From contig JADCRB010000036.1 of NCBI GenBank assembly GCA_021464245.1, positions 3,769,939 through 3,833,938 on the forward strand: a DNA stretch of 64,000 nt, read 5' to 3'. The notes under the pieces are model-generated. The model had not been told where the DNA came from, did no database searches, and saw nothing but the letters and a program-made list of their open reading frames with translations. Of this stretch, positions 21,701 to 34,041 are shown piece by piece (the first letter of the stretch is position 1; the number at the start of each line of letters is the position of its first letter). The stretch comes from Carallia brachiata. Its lineage: Eukaryota; Streptophyta; Magnoliopsida; Malpighiales; Rhizophoraceae. Position numbers and translations under genes: made by a program.

Positions 21701-23404
21701 GTTAAGCACTCTTGTGTTCTGATCATTTCCCAGTAACACCTGAACATGAACTCATACGTGTCTTCATCACTGAAATCTATCTTTCCCTGTAATCAACAAA
21801 CTGCTGGTGAGAAAAGGAACAAAAAGGAAAAGAGTGCAACAGCTCATACTATATTTGGCAAGCCAAATGAGTGCAAATCAGCTACATACAATGTTTTCCA
21901 AAATATTATCTTACAGGTTGATTCCAGTATCCGCTAATTGCCCTTTCTTTTCATACTATACGCAAGACCTGCTATTAATTCTACTATCTCTGCTGGCTCT
22001 TCATATTATGTCTAGAATATATATTGCTATCCAACATGTAATTTTTCTAGAAGAAAGGTAGCAATAACAATACATCAAGAGTCAATCTTTGTTTGGAAGG
22101 ATCTGTAAAAGGATTGTACACACCTCATCAGGATCTGGATCATTTATTCCTTCAATAAGCCCCAATAATGCCAAACAATGATGGCAGAATCCTCTTTTTG
22201 TTCTGATTACCACAAACTCAGCATCAAAGAGGCAGCGTCCACACACAGCTTTTGAACAACAAAAGCAATGGAACTTTGGGGTGTTTTCGCAAATGAAGCA
22301 AAAATGCCACTCTGAAATTTAACATTTATCATTCACAAGAAGTTAGGAAATATTATGATGTTATAGATGATGCAATCGCAAAGGGATCATAGATAAAGGG
22401 GGAAAAGGATTATAAGGTTCAATAGTTAGTAAAAGACGCATATTTAATATCTGGCAATGCCCTTGCAGAGTATTGGTGGAGAGAATGATTTTAGATATGC
22501 CGGTATGGAGGACTTGAAAAAAATGAGCACTCTTATCTGCATGTAAACTTAAAGTATGTCAGGATGTTGAGTATATTTAACACATTCTCTTTCAGTTTCC
22601 AATTCCTATCAAGTTATCATGGAAAATTGCTACCTAGTTGATGTATCAGCAAACTATATATGACACATTTGGTGCAAAGAATAATTTACGTATGATATTT
22701 TAGGAAACAACAATTATTACAGGAAAGCCCCATGTAAATGTAGTATCAGTACAAAGTGAAAGAAATGTTTTTGATCCTTTTGCACACGAGATGCACAAAG
22801 CCATCTGACATATAAGTCACTAACTTACTGCAACTCCAGGGAACTTCACTGTCCAAAAAAGAGTCATCTTTTCCCAAACATCGGGGATGATAAGCTTTAA
22901 GGCAACCCCTGCAAGCAGAAGAAAGGGATTGTCAAGCAATAAGGCAGGTATAGAGCTTCCATAGAATAACTAGGCCAACGGAATTGCTTCTAGTTGGTGG
23001 CTAAATAAATCTATAGTCAAAGAAAGGCTCAAAAGATAGGTGATACAAAATATGCTGAGTATGATGATTACATTTCTTGCCTAAATTTCCCTCTATGACA
23101 CCTCAATAAATATTGCCACTTCATTAACTTTTCCCAGCAACATTTTCCGATGGGGAAACTCTCTTCATGGGGAAAAGATAATCTTGAATATTTATGCGGC
23201 GAGTAATATTGTCATAGAACTTAGAAGCCAAATAATTTTATCATGTTCTGAGCTTTGCCATGGTATGAATGGTCAATTTGGCTGTTCTTTTGACTACCCA
23301 AAAAAAGAAATTGGTTGTTAGTTTGTTCATATTCATTAAAGTAGCATATTTGATCGATCAAATATAGGATTTTAGTCATAACTGTCGTGATGATGATGAT
23401 GATG

Positions 23405-23449
<45 letters not shown>

Positions 23450-23818
23450 TGTATAAAATATATCGTTAGTCTTCTGCACTGTTCACATGTTTTTCTTTAT
23501 TACTATAAACTGGACTGGGAACAGGTTGTCTCAAGCTGGTCCAATCACTGGGCCCATTACCAAACACAACACAAAGACAAACTTCCAACAAAATCCGGGC
23601 CTATAGAGAGTGTATAAACTGGTAGACACAACACAACAGAGAGAAAAATCCAGCAAAAATCAATGGTCTGCCCAATTCAATCAGAGAGAAGGAAATGAGA
23701 AGGAACTTTACTTGTAATCACAGATTCTAAGCAATCCTCCATCTTTGCAATCAAAGCAACAACCTTCTGCTGTGTCTTCCTTCTTTATGTTCTTCTTCTT
23801 CTTCCTCCCCCCTCCCAT
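15792..23818 (-). CDS. PHD finger, SWIB, Plus-3 and GYF domain protein (At5g08430/NERD-like)
   Basis: Ten exons join without a frame break: 23712-23818, 22829-22908, 22124-22311, 20889-21786, 19803-19915, 19371-19430, 19055-19105, 18397-18467, 17669-17907 and 15792-16372. They give 2388 bases and 795 residues. Domains in order: Cys/His-rich PHD-type zinc finger (about 19-105, CFDCKDGG, AYHPRC, WHFCFIC, CHHC), a nuclear basic patch with an AT-hook RGRPKK (219-224), SWIB/MDM2 fold (about 236-316), Plus-3 (from about 355 into the 500s, SFDAKVTGSLVRV, DLRHRVKDGLL, NEKGWRRE), acidic/serine linker, and a C-terminal GYF domain (WFCMTPHGVKKGPYSL). Related Arabidopsis proteins are nuclear chromatin factors; NERD acts in RNA-directed DNA methylation, but the architecture here is closer to At5g08430, whose role is poorly known. 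Intron 8 is U12-type. Introns are normal GT-AG otherwise. Confidence 0.92.
16829..16960 (-). mobile_element. Au-type SINE fragment in intron 9 of the SWIB/GYF gene
   Basis: On the reverse strand it reads GGAAACAGCC, then TGTGTACATCTGACCCTCCT, then AGACCCCACAGGTGGGA, which matches in order the diagnostic blocks of the widespread plant Au SINE as I remember it. A T16 tract (A16 at about 16813-16828 on the plus strand) follows, and Au SINEs end in T. The middle is degenerate. It has the same orientation as the host gene. Confidence 0.6.
17908..18396 (-). other. U12-type (AT-AG) spliceosomal intron
   Basis: The exon pair around it ends ...NEKGWRR-GA and resumes G-CTTTCTGAATAT, so the codon GAG is split and the protein reads GWRRE-LSEYI. 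The intron starts ATATCCTTT at 18396, the AT-class U12 5' splice site. Its 3' end holds CCTTAAC about 16-20 bases before the terminal AG at 17908-17909, the U12 branch point. No GT donor fits this junction in phase. Confidence 0.85.
19563..19614. repeat. Tandem duplication of a 26-bp unit in an intron
   Basis: Two adjacent copies beginning GCTCCCTTGCATGGATTGAT, 19563-19588 and 19589-19614, in intron 5 of the SWIB/GYF gene. Confidence 0.85.
23387..23448. repeat. Compound (GAT)n(TTA)n microsatellite
   Basis: GAT repeats pass into about sixteen ATT/TTA units inside intron 1 of the SWIB/GYF gene. A likely polymorphic marker. Confidence 0.9.
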
Positions 23819-25839
23819 CTCAGCCAAGTCTCTACAATTTCTTCTCTCCCTCTCAAAAACTTCAAAGCATAGTTGTCAATGCTCCTTCACTGCCCTGTCA
23901 AATCAGAATCCATTCAATGGAAACCAAAAAAATAACAACTTTGAGGATTTTTAGGCTGACAATCAAAACCAGGCTAAACGTCTGGGCTGATTCCGGCTGC
24001 TGACGGAAAACCCATTTGAGAAAAGCTCAAAAAGGGTAACTTTCACACACAAAACAAAGACCCATGTAGTAGGAGAAGTCAAAGAACACCCCTGTGCTGG
24101 GCCAAAAAAATTGAGAACGGCACACAGGAAATGCGCCAGAGAAAAATATGTGAATTAAAGCCGAGTTTTTTGTGGCTCCAAAAGAAAAAAATAAATAAAC
24201 AGAAACAGAAACAGAGAGTTCAAAGGTCAGCAAAATGGGTCCGAGTGCTGACAGTGAGAATGCCAACCGTGCTTTTTTTTTTTTTTTTTTTCAGAGAACT
24301 AAAGACATTTGGGTTGAAAACTTGAAATTGTCCCTGAAAAGAGGGACCTTTGTCTCGAAAATCGGAGAGAAATTTAAACCAAAAAAAGGGAAAAAAAAAA
24401 AAAGAAAACAAGAACGTTGATACACAAGTGTAGTGCTGTGCAGATGTCAACTCAAAACTAATAAAACTCCTTTAACTCATTCAAAATTTGTGAAGGGAGG
24501 GGAAGAAGAAGGCAAAATGGAAAGAAGAAATCAAGCAAAGCAGAAAGGGGAAAACTTTGTTTTTACCTTTTAATGTTTGCGTTAAAGCGAAGATGCAAAT
24601 GGGATGGGAAAAATATAACCTTTCCTCCAGTGCATGGGCAGTACGGAGCTTTGGACGATGCAGTACAGTTGTTTTGGAGAAAACTTTTTTGTTTTTTTGT
24701 TTTTTGTTTTTGTTTGTTTTTTTTTTACAAACTCATCCAGCCATTCTATTTTGTAAGAGAGCACAGATTCACAGGTAAAATTTATAGTTTGAGAAATTAT
24801 TCCGATTATAACATTTCTATAATTTTTAATAATAATATCCATACTTTAAGAATATTAATATTATTATTTTAAATTAAAAAATTATTATTTTCTAAACACT
24901 TTATCAAATACAAAAGCATCAGACTCTAAAATTTTTCCGTTTATAAATCTAATTCTCTTGCTCAAATTGAGGCAATTGATTGTTCGAGTGCGTGGGTGAT
25001 TGGATGTGCTTTAATTTCTTCGAAAAATCATATTAAATTCATTAATATTATAATTAAAATTAAAAAAGATCCATTCAAACCTGTTTAACTTTATAATCGG
25101 ATGATAAACTCTTCCTACAAAGTTAATTTAATGAAAATATTATCAGATAACCTTCAACTCAATTAACAAATATAATAATCAACCTATTTTTTTATTGTTA
25201 AAAAATACAGTGCATTCACCAAAAATAAAAGGGTTCTTTGGAAAGTACATTTTCGATTAAGGTCCAAAACACCTCTGGTTTGTAATCACTGGTCCTCTCA
25301 TTCTGTCATGTTCGATCAAAATTGTATCTCACAAATAGTTTTTTGGTTTTGGCAAGGCTTCACAACTTTTTCCGTTCAAAAGACAGGACTTACGATTTAA
25401 CGGTAGAATTATTTCCGTATGAACAAAAATCAGGAGTTCAAGCGGTCTTGCTGGGCAGAAAAGAAGAAAGAAATAAGGAAGCAAGATGGCACCGACGAGC
25501 AAATTCGTTGGACTCCTAAAGGCATGCTCTTACTGATGTGTTATATGCCTCCTAATCTTCATGCATATAACAAAATTTCTTTTGTCTAAATATGACATAT
25601 GTTGGTATACTACAACATCCCCATGAAGTTCTGCTCTTCTCCAGAGCCCAAAGAAACAGCCATGTAAGATAGAGTATGGTTTGCGATCCAAAATTTCCAT
25701 GGCAGAACTTCCAACTCACAGGAAGTGAATTCATCCATAGGTCGAGTTTTAGATATCGAGGACAATTTGCTTTCCTTATGCAATGCAGGCTGAGTTCCAC
25801 AACAATTCCCAGACCAGCTATCCGAAGGGTCACTTTGGG
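23819..25839. other. Promoter side of the SWIB/GYF gene and 3' flank of FRS11
   Basis: The first few hundred bases hold the leader and promoter of the leftward SWIB/GYF gene, including T-runs near 24270-24290 and 24690-24726. From about 24780 to 25250 the DNA is A/T-rich. The last 300 bases before 25840 are probably FRS11 3' UTR. No further gene seen. Confidence 0.5.
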
Positions 25840-28800
25840 CTACATTTTTCTATGCGTGGAAGTGGCGTCTCTAGCACATTGTGAGGGGATTGGTTGTTCT
25901 TTGATGCGAGATAAAAGGATGGAAACCTGCTCAGTCGCGATATCCAGCCTCTCCCTCGACTTAGAAGCTTCAGTTATGAGATTTGATACCATATTCTGCA
26001 GTAACTGAATTCTTCCTCCTCGATCGTTGGAAGAACTCTGAATAAGCTTTGCAGGTGATGTGCTGACACGCCGCCAACGAATAGGAAGGTATCTTTCTGG
26101 GATCTGAAAACAATTTCCTGTGGAAAGAACTCGAAGAGCATGCCGACAAAGAATTCCAGAGAACTCAAAATGATGGCAGCTGCAACTAATTATGCCCTCC
26201 CTAGGAACCCAATAAACCTTCCGACCTCCCTCAAGTTTGGTGTGGTGTCTCACAAGAAAACCATCATCCATCTGGAATGATGCATAATGAGCAGCCAAAA
26301 CAAGCTCTTCTTGGAGCTTGGAGAAGGCATAAGGGGTCAAGATTGTGGCAGCATGTGATTCCATTGGTGCACCTGTTTTCAAGCATATGTTTTGGAGATT
26401 CTGCTGCATTGTTTGCTGTTCAGCAGCTTGATCTTTAAAATCCACGGCAAATGCAACCTGCAAGCACTAAGATAAGTCAACAACAGGGTTAACAAAAAAA
26501 TTTTCCACTAAATTTTCTTCTATTTAGCCAAAGTGGAATCACATACATGACTTTATCAACCAGCTGGCTATTTGGAAGCAACATCGAAACAAGGTTCACA
26601 CGCTCATTTAAGACAAAAATAAAGACATCCAAACAGTGACAAATTTATAAGTAACTACACAAATGGTGACATCTTAACTACAACTTGAAGTCGATGCATC
26701 TGCTTCTGTTCACAAGTTGAAAGCTACAAATCAAGTAAAATATCTACAGTGTTCTTAAGTCCCAAAGGAAAGCTAGGGCTAGAGCAGGCCTAAACTTTGC
26801 CCAAGGCCTAAAATCATGCTTCCTTATGGAAAAGTATCCGTCACTGCCCTGTTAAATTTGGTAAAACAAGGGGTCAAGCAACCTAACATTTTCTGCAGAG
26901 AAAAAATACCCAGAAAATGAACAAAAAGGCCCATAATATTAAGAGCACAACTGCAGGTTATTTGATCAAACAATGTAGATAAAGACTTGGTGTGCTTAGT
27001 CATTCATATAAACTAGAAGCTCCACTGATTTGCAAGGAATGGCAAGAGAACGCATACTTGTTCCACAAAGTGTGCAAGCCGAGTTTGTGCACTCAGAAAC
27101 CGTTGGATGAAACTGTTGATTGATTTTGAATACCCAGCAGCAGTCATTCCTGCAAAGAAATGGCTTCTCAAGTATGGCAAAGCCCATAGAGTTCGTAATG
27201 CATACAAGTTGGCAATGTGCCTGTTTGTGTGTAGACCAAATGAATTGACCATGTCCCTCCAACCAAGCTCAAAGTCATCAATAGAATCCAGATTATAGAG
27301 CCGATGAAACTCAGCTTTCCACTCATTGTACCGCTCTCCCAAAACAGCACTAAACCAGGATGGGAACTTTGCCACAATCATCCATATGCAAAGCGCATGT
27401 TTTGTTGCCGGCATCTCCATTGCTATTGCTTCTTTGAGGCACATATTCTGGTCAGTTAATATAGTTTGTGGAGCTTTCCCATTCATGAAGCCTAAGAATG
27501 CCTTTCATAAGAACAAATATAACACAAAAATACCAACGTAAATTTGGGGGCTAGATTGATTTTCCTAAGAAAGACTGTGTGGGTTGTGCATATTCACTGA
27601 CTGCCATCATTAAATAGCTAACTTTTCACTACTTAAACAGAAAACAGTGATTGTGTGAGCTGAATAAACGCAGAGGCATGCTAGTTAGTACAAAGAGATA
27701 TCAGAGGCCATCTGCAGTAACTGGAAAATTGCATACTGATAACATCTATAAAACATCTAATAGCCATGTGCAATTTCTATCACCTTTGCCGTTCAAATTG
27801 TGAATGTAGTTGCATTTTAATCTATAGAAAAGAAATGATTAAATAGGTCTTATTTGATTATTTCTTATATCTCTCATAATTTCCTGTCGCATCATCTTAT
27901 TTCTTTAATTTTTCTAGTGCAGTTCAGGTTCCATAAACAGTCCCACATTCAGATACATATAAAAAATTAGAACCACACTCGTTCAAGTGATTAAAGTAAG
28001 TATTATGATAAGCTGCCAAAAAAAAAAAAATGGTATCAACACTCTATTACCTTCAATGCCCATGATAATGACCTCAAGTTTTCTTCTCGTAAAAGCACAC
28101 AGCCAAAGAAACAGGGCATGCCATAATTATTCACTCCAAGCCATATACCAAGAGGCATGTCAAAAGCTGTCAAGTGGTGCATTGTATCAAACACCACTGC
28201 ATCACCAAAGATATCATATGCTTGAATCGAAGAGGCATATGACCAAGCAATGTTTTCCAACCTATTGTTTGGATCAAGTGTGTATTCAAATTTAAAGTTG
28301 GGGTCCTTCTCTTTTATGTTTCTGCACATTCGTAGTAAGTCTATGCTCTCATCTTCTGGATCCAACTTCCTAAATGACTGAAGCAAATTCCTTACATCCT
28401 TCTCAGTAAATGGCAAATATCCAGGCTCCACACATTTTTCAAGCTCCATAAGCCTCATCATTTGTTGTACTGAGATCCCTGTTTTTGCAAACACAAGGAT
28501 TCTGCTCTTGTCAGCATCTGATATTGTTCGATATGCAGGAAGGAAACGAACTTGATTTGGTTCTAGGAGTTCATGGTTATGGTGGTTTGCGAAACCAGTG
28601 ACACGCCATTCTGGTGCCCCTGACTCTGTTGTCTTGCTTATCCTCATATATGCTTGACACCCACACCGGGATGATTTCCGATTCCTTTGAGGTTTATTAT
28701 CATTTAAGGTTTTAACAGGGGTGTTGCCAGCACGATGGCACACAAAATAACGTCTTGTGAGTCCTTTTCCAACTCCATCTTTTCCCTCTGTTCGATGACG

Positions 28801-29031
28801 GCGGATTGAGAATCCGCATCGCTTTGCGAATTCTGTATAGAATTCATAAGCTGCATCATGAGTAGCAAATCTTTGCCCAATATATGGAACTGTATCATTA
28901 GTAGTTTCCAGTGACAGTCTAGATTCATCAGGTGATTCCTCTGTGCTACAAGTATCACCCAAAGACAAAGATTGGTGGTCTGAAGGATCATCATAAGCCA
29001 CCAGCAACTGTCCAGCCTCTTCAGTCATCAT
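25840..29031 (-). CDS. FRS11: FAR1-related sequence 11 (FRS11) transposase-derived transcription factor
   Basis: Three exons join in phase: 28051-29031, 27058-27501 and 25840-26457, giving 680 residues, the length I recall for Arabidopsis FRS11 (At1g10240). Domains in order: FAR1 N-terminal C2H2-type zinc finger (about 55-160, [36 protein letters not shown]), MULE transposase core (about 270-400, [33 protein letters not shown]), and a SWIM zinc finger (about 545-575, [20 protein letters not shown]). A coiled C-terminal stretch ends the protein ([18 protein letters not shown]). The family descends from Mutator-like transposases; FHY3 and FAR1 are nuclear light-signalling activators, while FRS11 itself is less studied. 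Sequence similarity throughout is high and the frame is undamaged. The acceptor of exon 2 is ATGAAAG rather than the usual CAG. Confidence 0.95.
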
Positions 29032-32000
29032 ATTTTTCTTCTTAATCTAATAAGTCTATTGAATAAACCTGCATCCAGCGTGTCAATAAAACAATCATCA
29101 ACTGTTACTCTAGGTGTATTAAGTGCACTAAAGCACAGGTGCTTTAAGTGGAATGGCAAACTGACAACTAACTTTACAATGATTATGGCCATTTTCATGT
29201 TCTGTTTAATAGTGATAACAATCACAAAGAATCTCAAAATAATTTTCCCATTTAAAAGATAATATGTCAGGTTTTAAAGATACCCCAAATCCTCCATCTA
29301 TAGCAAGTTCAAGTTCACTTTGCTTTTTTAAAAAAGAAGAAGAAACATACTGCAAAGAAATCTATTCACTATTCAGGGATTATACGCTAATTCAGTCCAA
29401 ATTTCATATTCCCCCAATCAGCCTTGACCCACACTTTCTAGATTTTTCAGAATTTTTGAATCCACTGATCTAGTTTCAGATAGTATATTGATGATTACAG
29501 TCCCAAACGGTGTTGGCAGTCTACTAGTTTTGCAGTTATGTGAAAATAGAGCACTATATGCCAGGAATCCATCAGCTAAAAAATTTGATATTTGCCTCTT
29601 TAAGGTTCAATCATAACAAGAATGGCAATCCCTTTTCTTTTCCTGGTTAGTGTCACTTACATTAGTTTTGACATTTCTTTCACTTGGCTGTGGTGAATAT
29701 TTTGACTATTTTCCTTTTCCATGATGGTGAATGCAACCTAAAAGACACTTAATACTCCTGCAAGCTCTTCAGAGAAAAAAAGTGAAAAATAAAAGGCAAG
29801 TTGCATGCACGTATGATAAGTGATTCAGTTTATAGGGGTCTAAGACTCTACTCGAAAATGTGCCAGTGTACTACAATATGTGTTTGTGGCATTTTTTAGC
29901 AAATTATTTCCAGATCACCCGAATCGAACCCCACACAATGTTGTTCACCTATTAGGTACTTCAGAGGAAAAAAGAAACAAAAGAAAAGATCATGTAATAC
30001 TTTTTTTGTAGTTGTCAGCTTTACACTCCAGAGAGAATAATTTCTTCAGAAAAGGTCAATTTTCAAAATGCAGTCGTACGCAGCCCAAAGCATGCATTTG
30101 GAACTAAAGTTTCATTCAAGCCAGAAGGCAGGTTACACTACAGCTTCTTCCTATGCACTTGACTCTAACAGAAGGTCAAGAATATTTCTACTATCTTTTT
30201 CTATTTTTAAAAAAATTTGGTTATCACCCCTCATACATTCACTTCAAGTCTCCCATTCCCCTATTTTCAAGTTAAGAAATCAACTCCATTTCCAGTTTTT
30301 TCTCTTTGTGCTACATTACAACCATCTCCAACAACAAGGTCATTGTTTCATAAGAACAAACTGAAATCAAAAACCCAAATCACATTTTCTACACACTACC
30401 TTAGAATTCCATTCCATCAATCAAGCACAATGAATATGACAAAAAGCATTCTCCTTTTCCTCTCTTCCTTCACTTCCTGTACTCTATAGACACACACACA
30501 GCCACATTTCAGGACACCAACCCAAATTAGCAAACACCCATTTTCCCTTTTTTTTTTCCCAGGAAAAAATAAATTACTACTTAATTGCATTCCAACACTA
30601 TTTTCCTTTCCAAACAAAAAAATGCACCAGAAAATTTAAAAAAAAAAAAGAAAAATGGGGATAAAAAATTTTGTAATTGAACTCTGTGCATGATGGGAAT
30701 TCTTTTTTTTTTCCCAAAAAAAAAGGAAAGAAATAAGCTTTTTAAGCTCATTTCAAGACATGCCAAAATTCTATAGATTTAAAAGAACAATTATAAAAAT
30801 TTCACATATATGTGTAGATGTAGAGCGAGAGAGGATTATAATACATACAAATTAATCATGAAGCAATTAGTGCAAAATTATTGAGGCCTGCGAGGGAGAG
30901 TTTGTGATAGGAGCTGCCCTAATTTGCGCAGGGAGGTGATGGGGACCCTCTTATACATCCTGCGCACCTTGCTTATCCTACGCCTTCTTTGTTTCCCAAT
31001 TCTTTCCCAATTCCGATATTAGATTACTCCTGTCCTGTTTTAGGATTCAGTCTGGCATGTCACCAAACAATGTCTCAGTCCAGCAATCGTTGTCGTTTCA
31101 TTAACAGTCTTTCCTTTCACGGTAACATTATTGTATTATTTTTTTACAATTTTTTTATAATTTTTTTATAATTTAAATAATTAAATTTTTATTTTTTATT
31201 ATAAATTATTATTTATTTTTTTATTATTTTGTTCATAATTTTTTTATTAATTTAAATAATTTTATTTTCTCACAATTTTCTTTCTCATAATTTCTTAACA
31301 ATTAACAATTAAAATACGGTGTAGAGGTCAGAAAACATTAATTTTTTAGCATAAGAAAAGGTGCTTGCAATATACGTCGAAGAAGTGGATCCACTGAAAG
31401 TCAAGAATATTTCTACTCCAACTCCAACAAATAATTTTGAAATGCTAATACTAAAAAAAAACTTAATTAATTAGTTTTCTATTTTACAGATCATCAAAAA
31501 AGAAAAAAATAGTAGAATATAAAAAATAGCTATTGAGTAATTATAAGCAGTAGAAAAAATATTTTTAGCAGAAAAAATTATTTTTTGAAAAAAAATTGAA
31601 ATCAAAACTTAGGGTAATACTAATTATATTTAAAGTAATATAAAATACGTTTAAAGTTTAGTTTTGAAAAAAAATAAAATTTTAATTATTTTTTTAGATT
31701 AAACTTACTCTTATAACTATTTTTAATATCTTTTTAGTGAGACTATCAAAAATTAACATTACATGATGAAATTAAAAAAAAAAAAAAAGGCTAAAAGAAG
31801 TTTACTTTTTCTATTGTTGTATTCTATTTAGCCAACTTAATGGTTTGTTTTTTTTACATTCTATAGCTAGAGAAAGTATTAAAATTTCAATTATTACTAT
31901 AATTATTATTCTATCAATTTCTCATAACTTTTTCTTTATACTTTCTTGTTATATACTTTATTCACTTATCTAAATAATTTATTTTTTTCACCACCTTTTC

Positions 32001-32972
32001 TTTCATAAATTACTATTTATTTTTCTTTTCCTACACTTTCTTTCTCACAACTTTATCTACTTATTTAAATAATTTATTTTTTCACCCTTTTTTATTTTAC
32101 AAATTACTTTTCATTTTAATTTCTCTATATTGTCTTTCTCTACACTTTTTCTACTTGTTCAAATAATTTATTTTTTTATCACTTTCTTTCTTATTCTTTT
32201 TTTTTTCCACACTTTTCCTCTTAATCTAAACACACTATAAGTTTTAACAATCGAGAAAAAAAATGCTACCTGATAAATATTAATCATGGATAGTTACTCG
32301 AATTCATCATCCACACATAAGAGAGGAAAAATGAAAATCAAAGTATTAAGAGAAATAAATTAGTCAAAAATAAAGATTGTTGCATGGGACGAGTACCCAA
32401 AGCCGAGCCCAGCAAATTTGCAAGGAAAAAAAGTTAGTGATAATACAGTGGAAATAGTGTGGTAAATGCGCACTAACGTGACATAATTTAATAAAAATTA
32501 ATAAATTAAAAAAATAATGTAGTATATGAATTATTAAATTATTGCAAGCTCTTATATTTTATAAAATTTTATTATAAAGTTTAACTTTAAGTAATATCGT
32601 AATAACAACACAATTCATTTAATGATATATTATAACTTCTTTTTTTTTAATTTTTTAAAATTAAATTATCCAATAATATATATATATATTAATATTATTC
32701 CGAAACCCATGACTTAAAAGCATCATAAATGCATTGCCATTGAGACAACAAAAAATTAATAACTACCAAACCATTTTTGTCACTTTAAATTATTGTAATA
32801 TTATTTAAAAAGTACTGATTAGTATTTTTTTTATTTTTTCTGGCTTATAATTCCGCTGCTAAATGGTGTAGGTGACAGGAGGAGGGCTATGGTGAGTTTT
32901 GGCGCAATTTGGCAAAGACCAGACAGAGTCAGTCAACAAGGGGCGTGCGGTTTAACTGGGACCACACGAGAA

Positions 32973-32978
32973 CACGTG
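32973..32978. promoter_or_regulatory. G-box (CACGTG) about 1 kb upstream of the DUF707 gene
   Basis: A palindromic CACGTG in the context AACACGTGTC, in an island of higher G+C. G-boxes bind bZIP and bHLH factors. It could serve the DUF707 gene starting at 34042, but that link is inference from position. Confidence 0.35.
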
Positions 32979-33245
32979 TCAACATCCTAAACAATTGTTA
33001 AGATGCACGCGCGAGTGCACATAGTTCCCCCCACCACTCCTTCCATTACTCCCGCGTATCTCTCACCTTCTCTCGGCATTTTTTTGCCCCCCGATGTCAT
33101 CGGAAGGCAGTCCATCGAGTGGTCTCTGGAAGTTCAACTTACTACAGTCAGACAAAATTTTTTAAAAAATTTTAATTTAACAAAATTCTTAAATAAACTA
33201 TCTTTCTTATTAAAAAATTATTTTTTTATTTCTTTTATCAGTAGC

Positions 33246-33480
33246 TTAATGGTGTGTTTGGATCGATAGATAGAAAGTGAATAAAAAAAAGATAAAATAT
33301 AGTATAATAATGATGATATTATAATTAATAAAAAGTAATGATTAAAAAATTGTGAGAAATAAAATAAATAGTAATTTGTAAGAGAAAAAATAAAAATTAA
33401 TTGTTTGAATTGATAAAAAATAAATAAAAAAATATTTTTTTAATTTTTTTTTTTCCTTTGCATTCAAACATGGCATAAAT
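33246..33480. mobile_element. MITE-like element with imperfect terminal inverted repeats
   Basis: The left end reads TTAATGGTGTGTTTGGATCG and the right end is TGCATTCAAACATGGCATAA, which reverse-complements to TTATGCCATGTTTGAATGCA. About two thirds of positions agree. The inside is A/T-rich, non-coding and about 200 bases. Target-site duplication is not clear. Confidence 0.35.
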
Positions 33481-34041
33481 GTTACATATAGGAGGAAGAC
33501 ACCCCTGCTTGAATACAAAAAGTTTGGGCTAACTCCCTCCCACATGCCCAAAAACTTCTCTTTTTTTATTTAAATAAATTATGAATACAAGGAGTGTCAA
33601 CCGTTTCTAGGATAAAAAAAAACAAGAGAAAGGGGAAGAGGACCTTTTTATTTTTATATTTATTTTACTTGCTTTAATTATGTGGCTTTTGCTTTACAAA
33701 ATAAGCGCCACGTTTCAAAACTATAAAAAAGTGGCCTTTTTGCAAGGACAAGTGCTCTTTCCTGGGGTTATGTTTTTTTTTTTTTTTTTTTTTTTACTTG
33801 GGTGCTTCCTTTTGGGTTTCTACCTTTTTTGGTTTGCTTTCTCCCATCAACTTTCTCCTCCTGGGGCTTGGGTGCTTATTCTTTACTTTGCTTTATCTGG
33901 TAGGCTTTTGCTCCAAGTTTATTTCTTTTATGTTATTATTACTATATACGTAATACAAAAGTCTCCTTTTCTACCCTTTTGGTCCTCCTCTTTGTGGATG
34001 TTGTGGATTCTGCCTCTCCATTTTCCCCTTGCTACAATACA

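Larger units (their letters stand above)
29032..34041. other. Five-kilobase gene-poor AT-rich interval
   Basis: From 29032 to about 30900 there is the likely FRS11 leader and promoter side, with A/C-rich pieces and T/A runs. From 31120 to 32880 the sequence is extremely A/T-rich, with loosely repeated pieces like AAATAATTTATTTTTT near 31970, 32070 and 32163. At 32870-33130 a short G+C-richer island carries a G-box. A MITE-like element lies at about 33246-33480. No open frame in it resembles a protein family. Confidence 0.5.
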
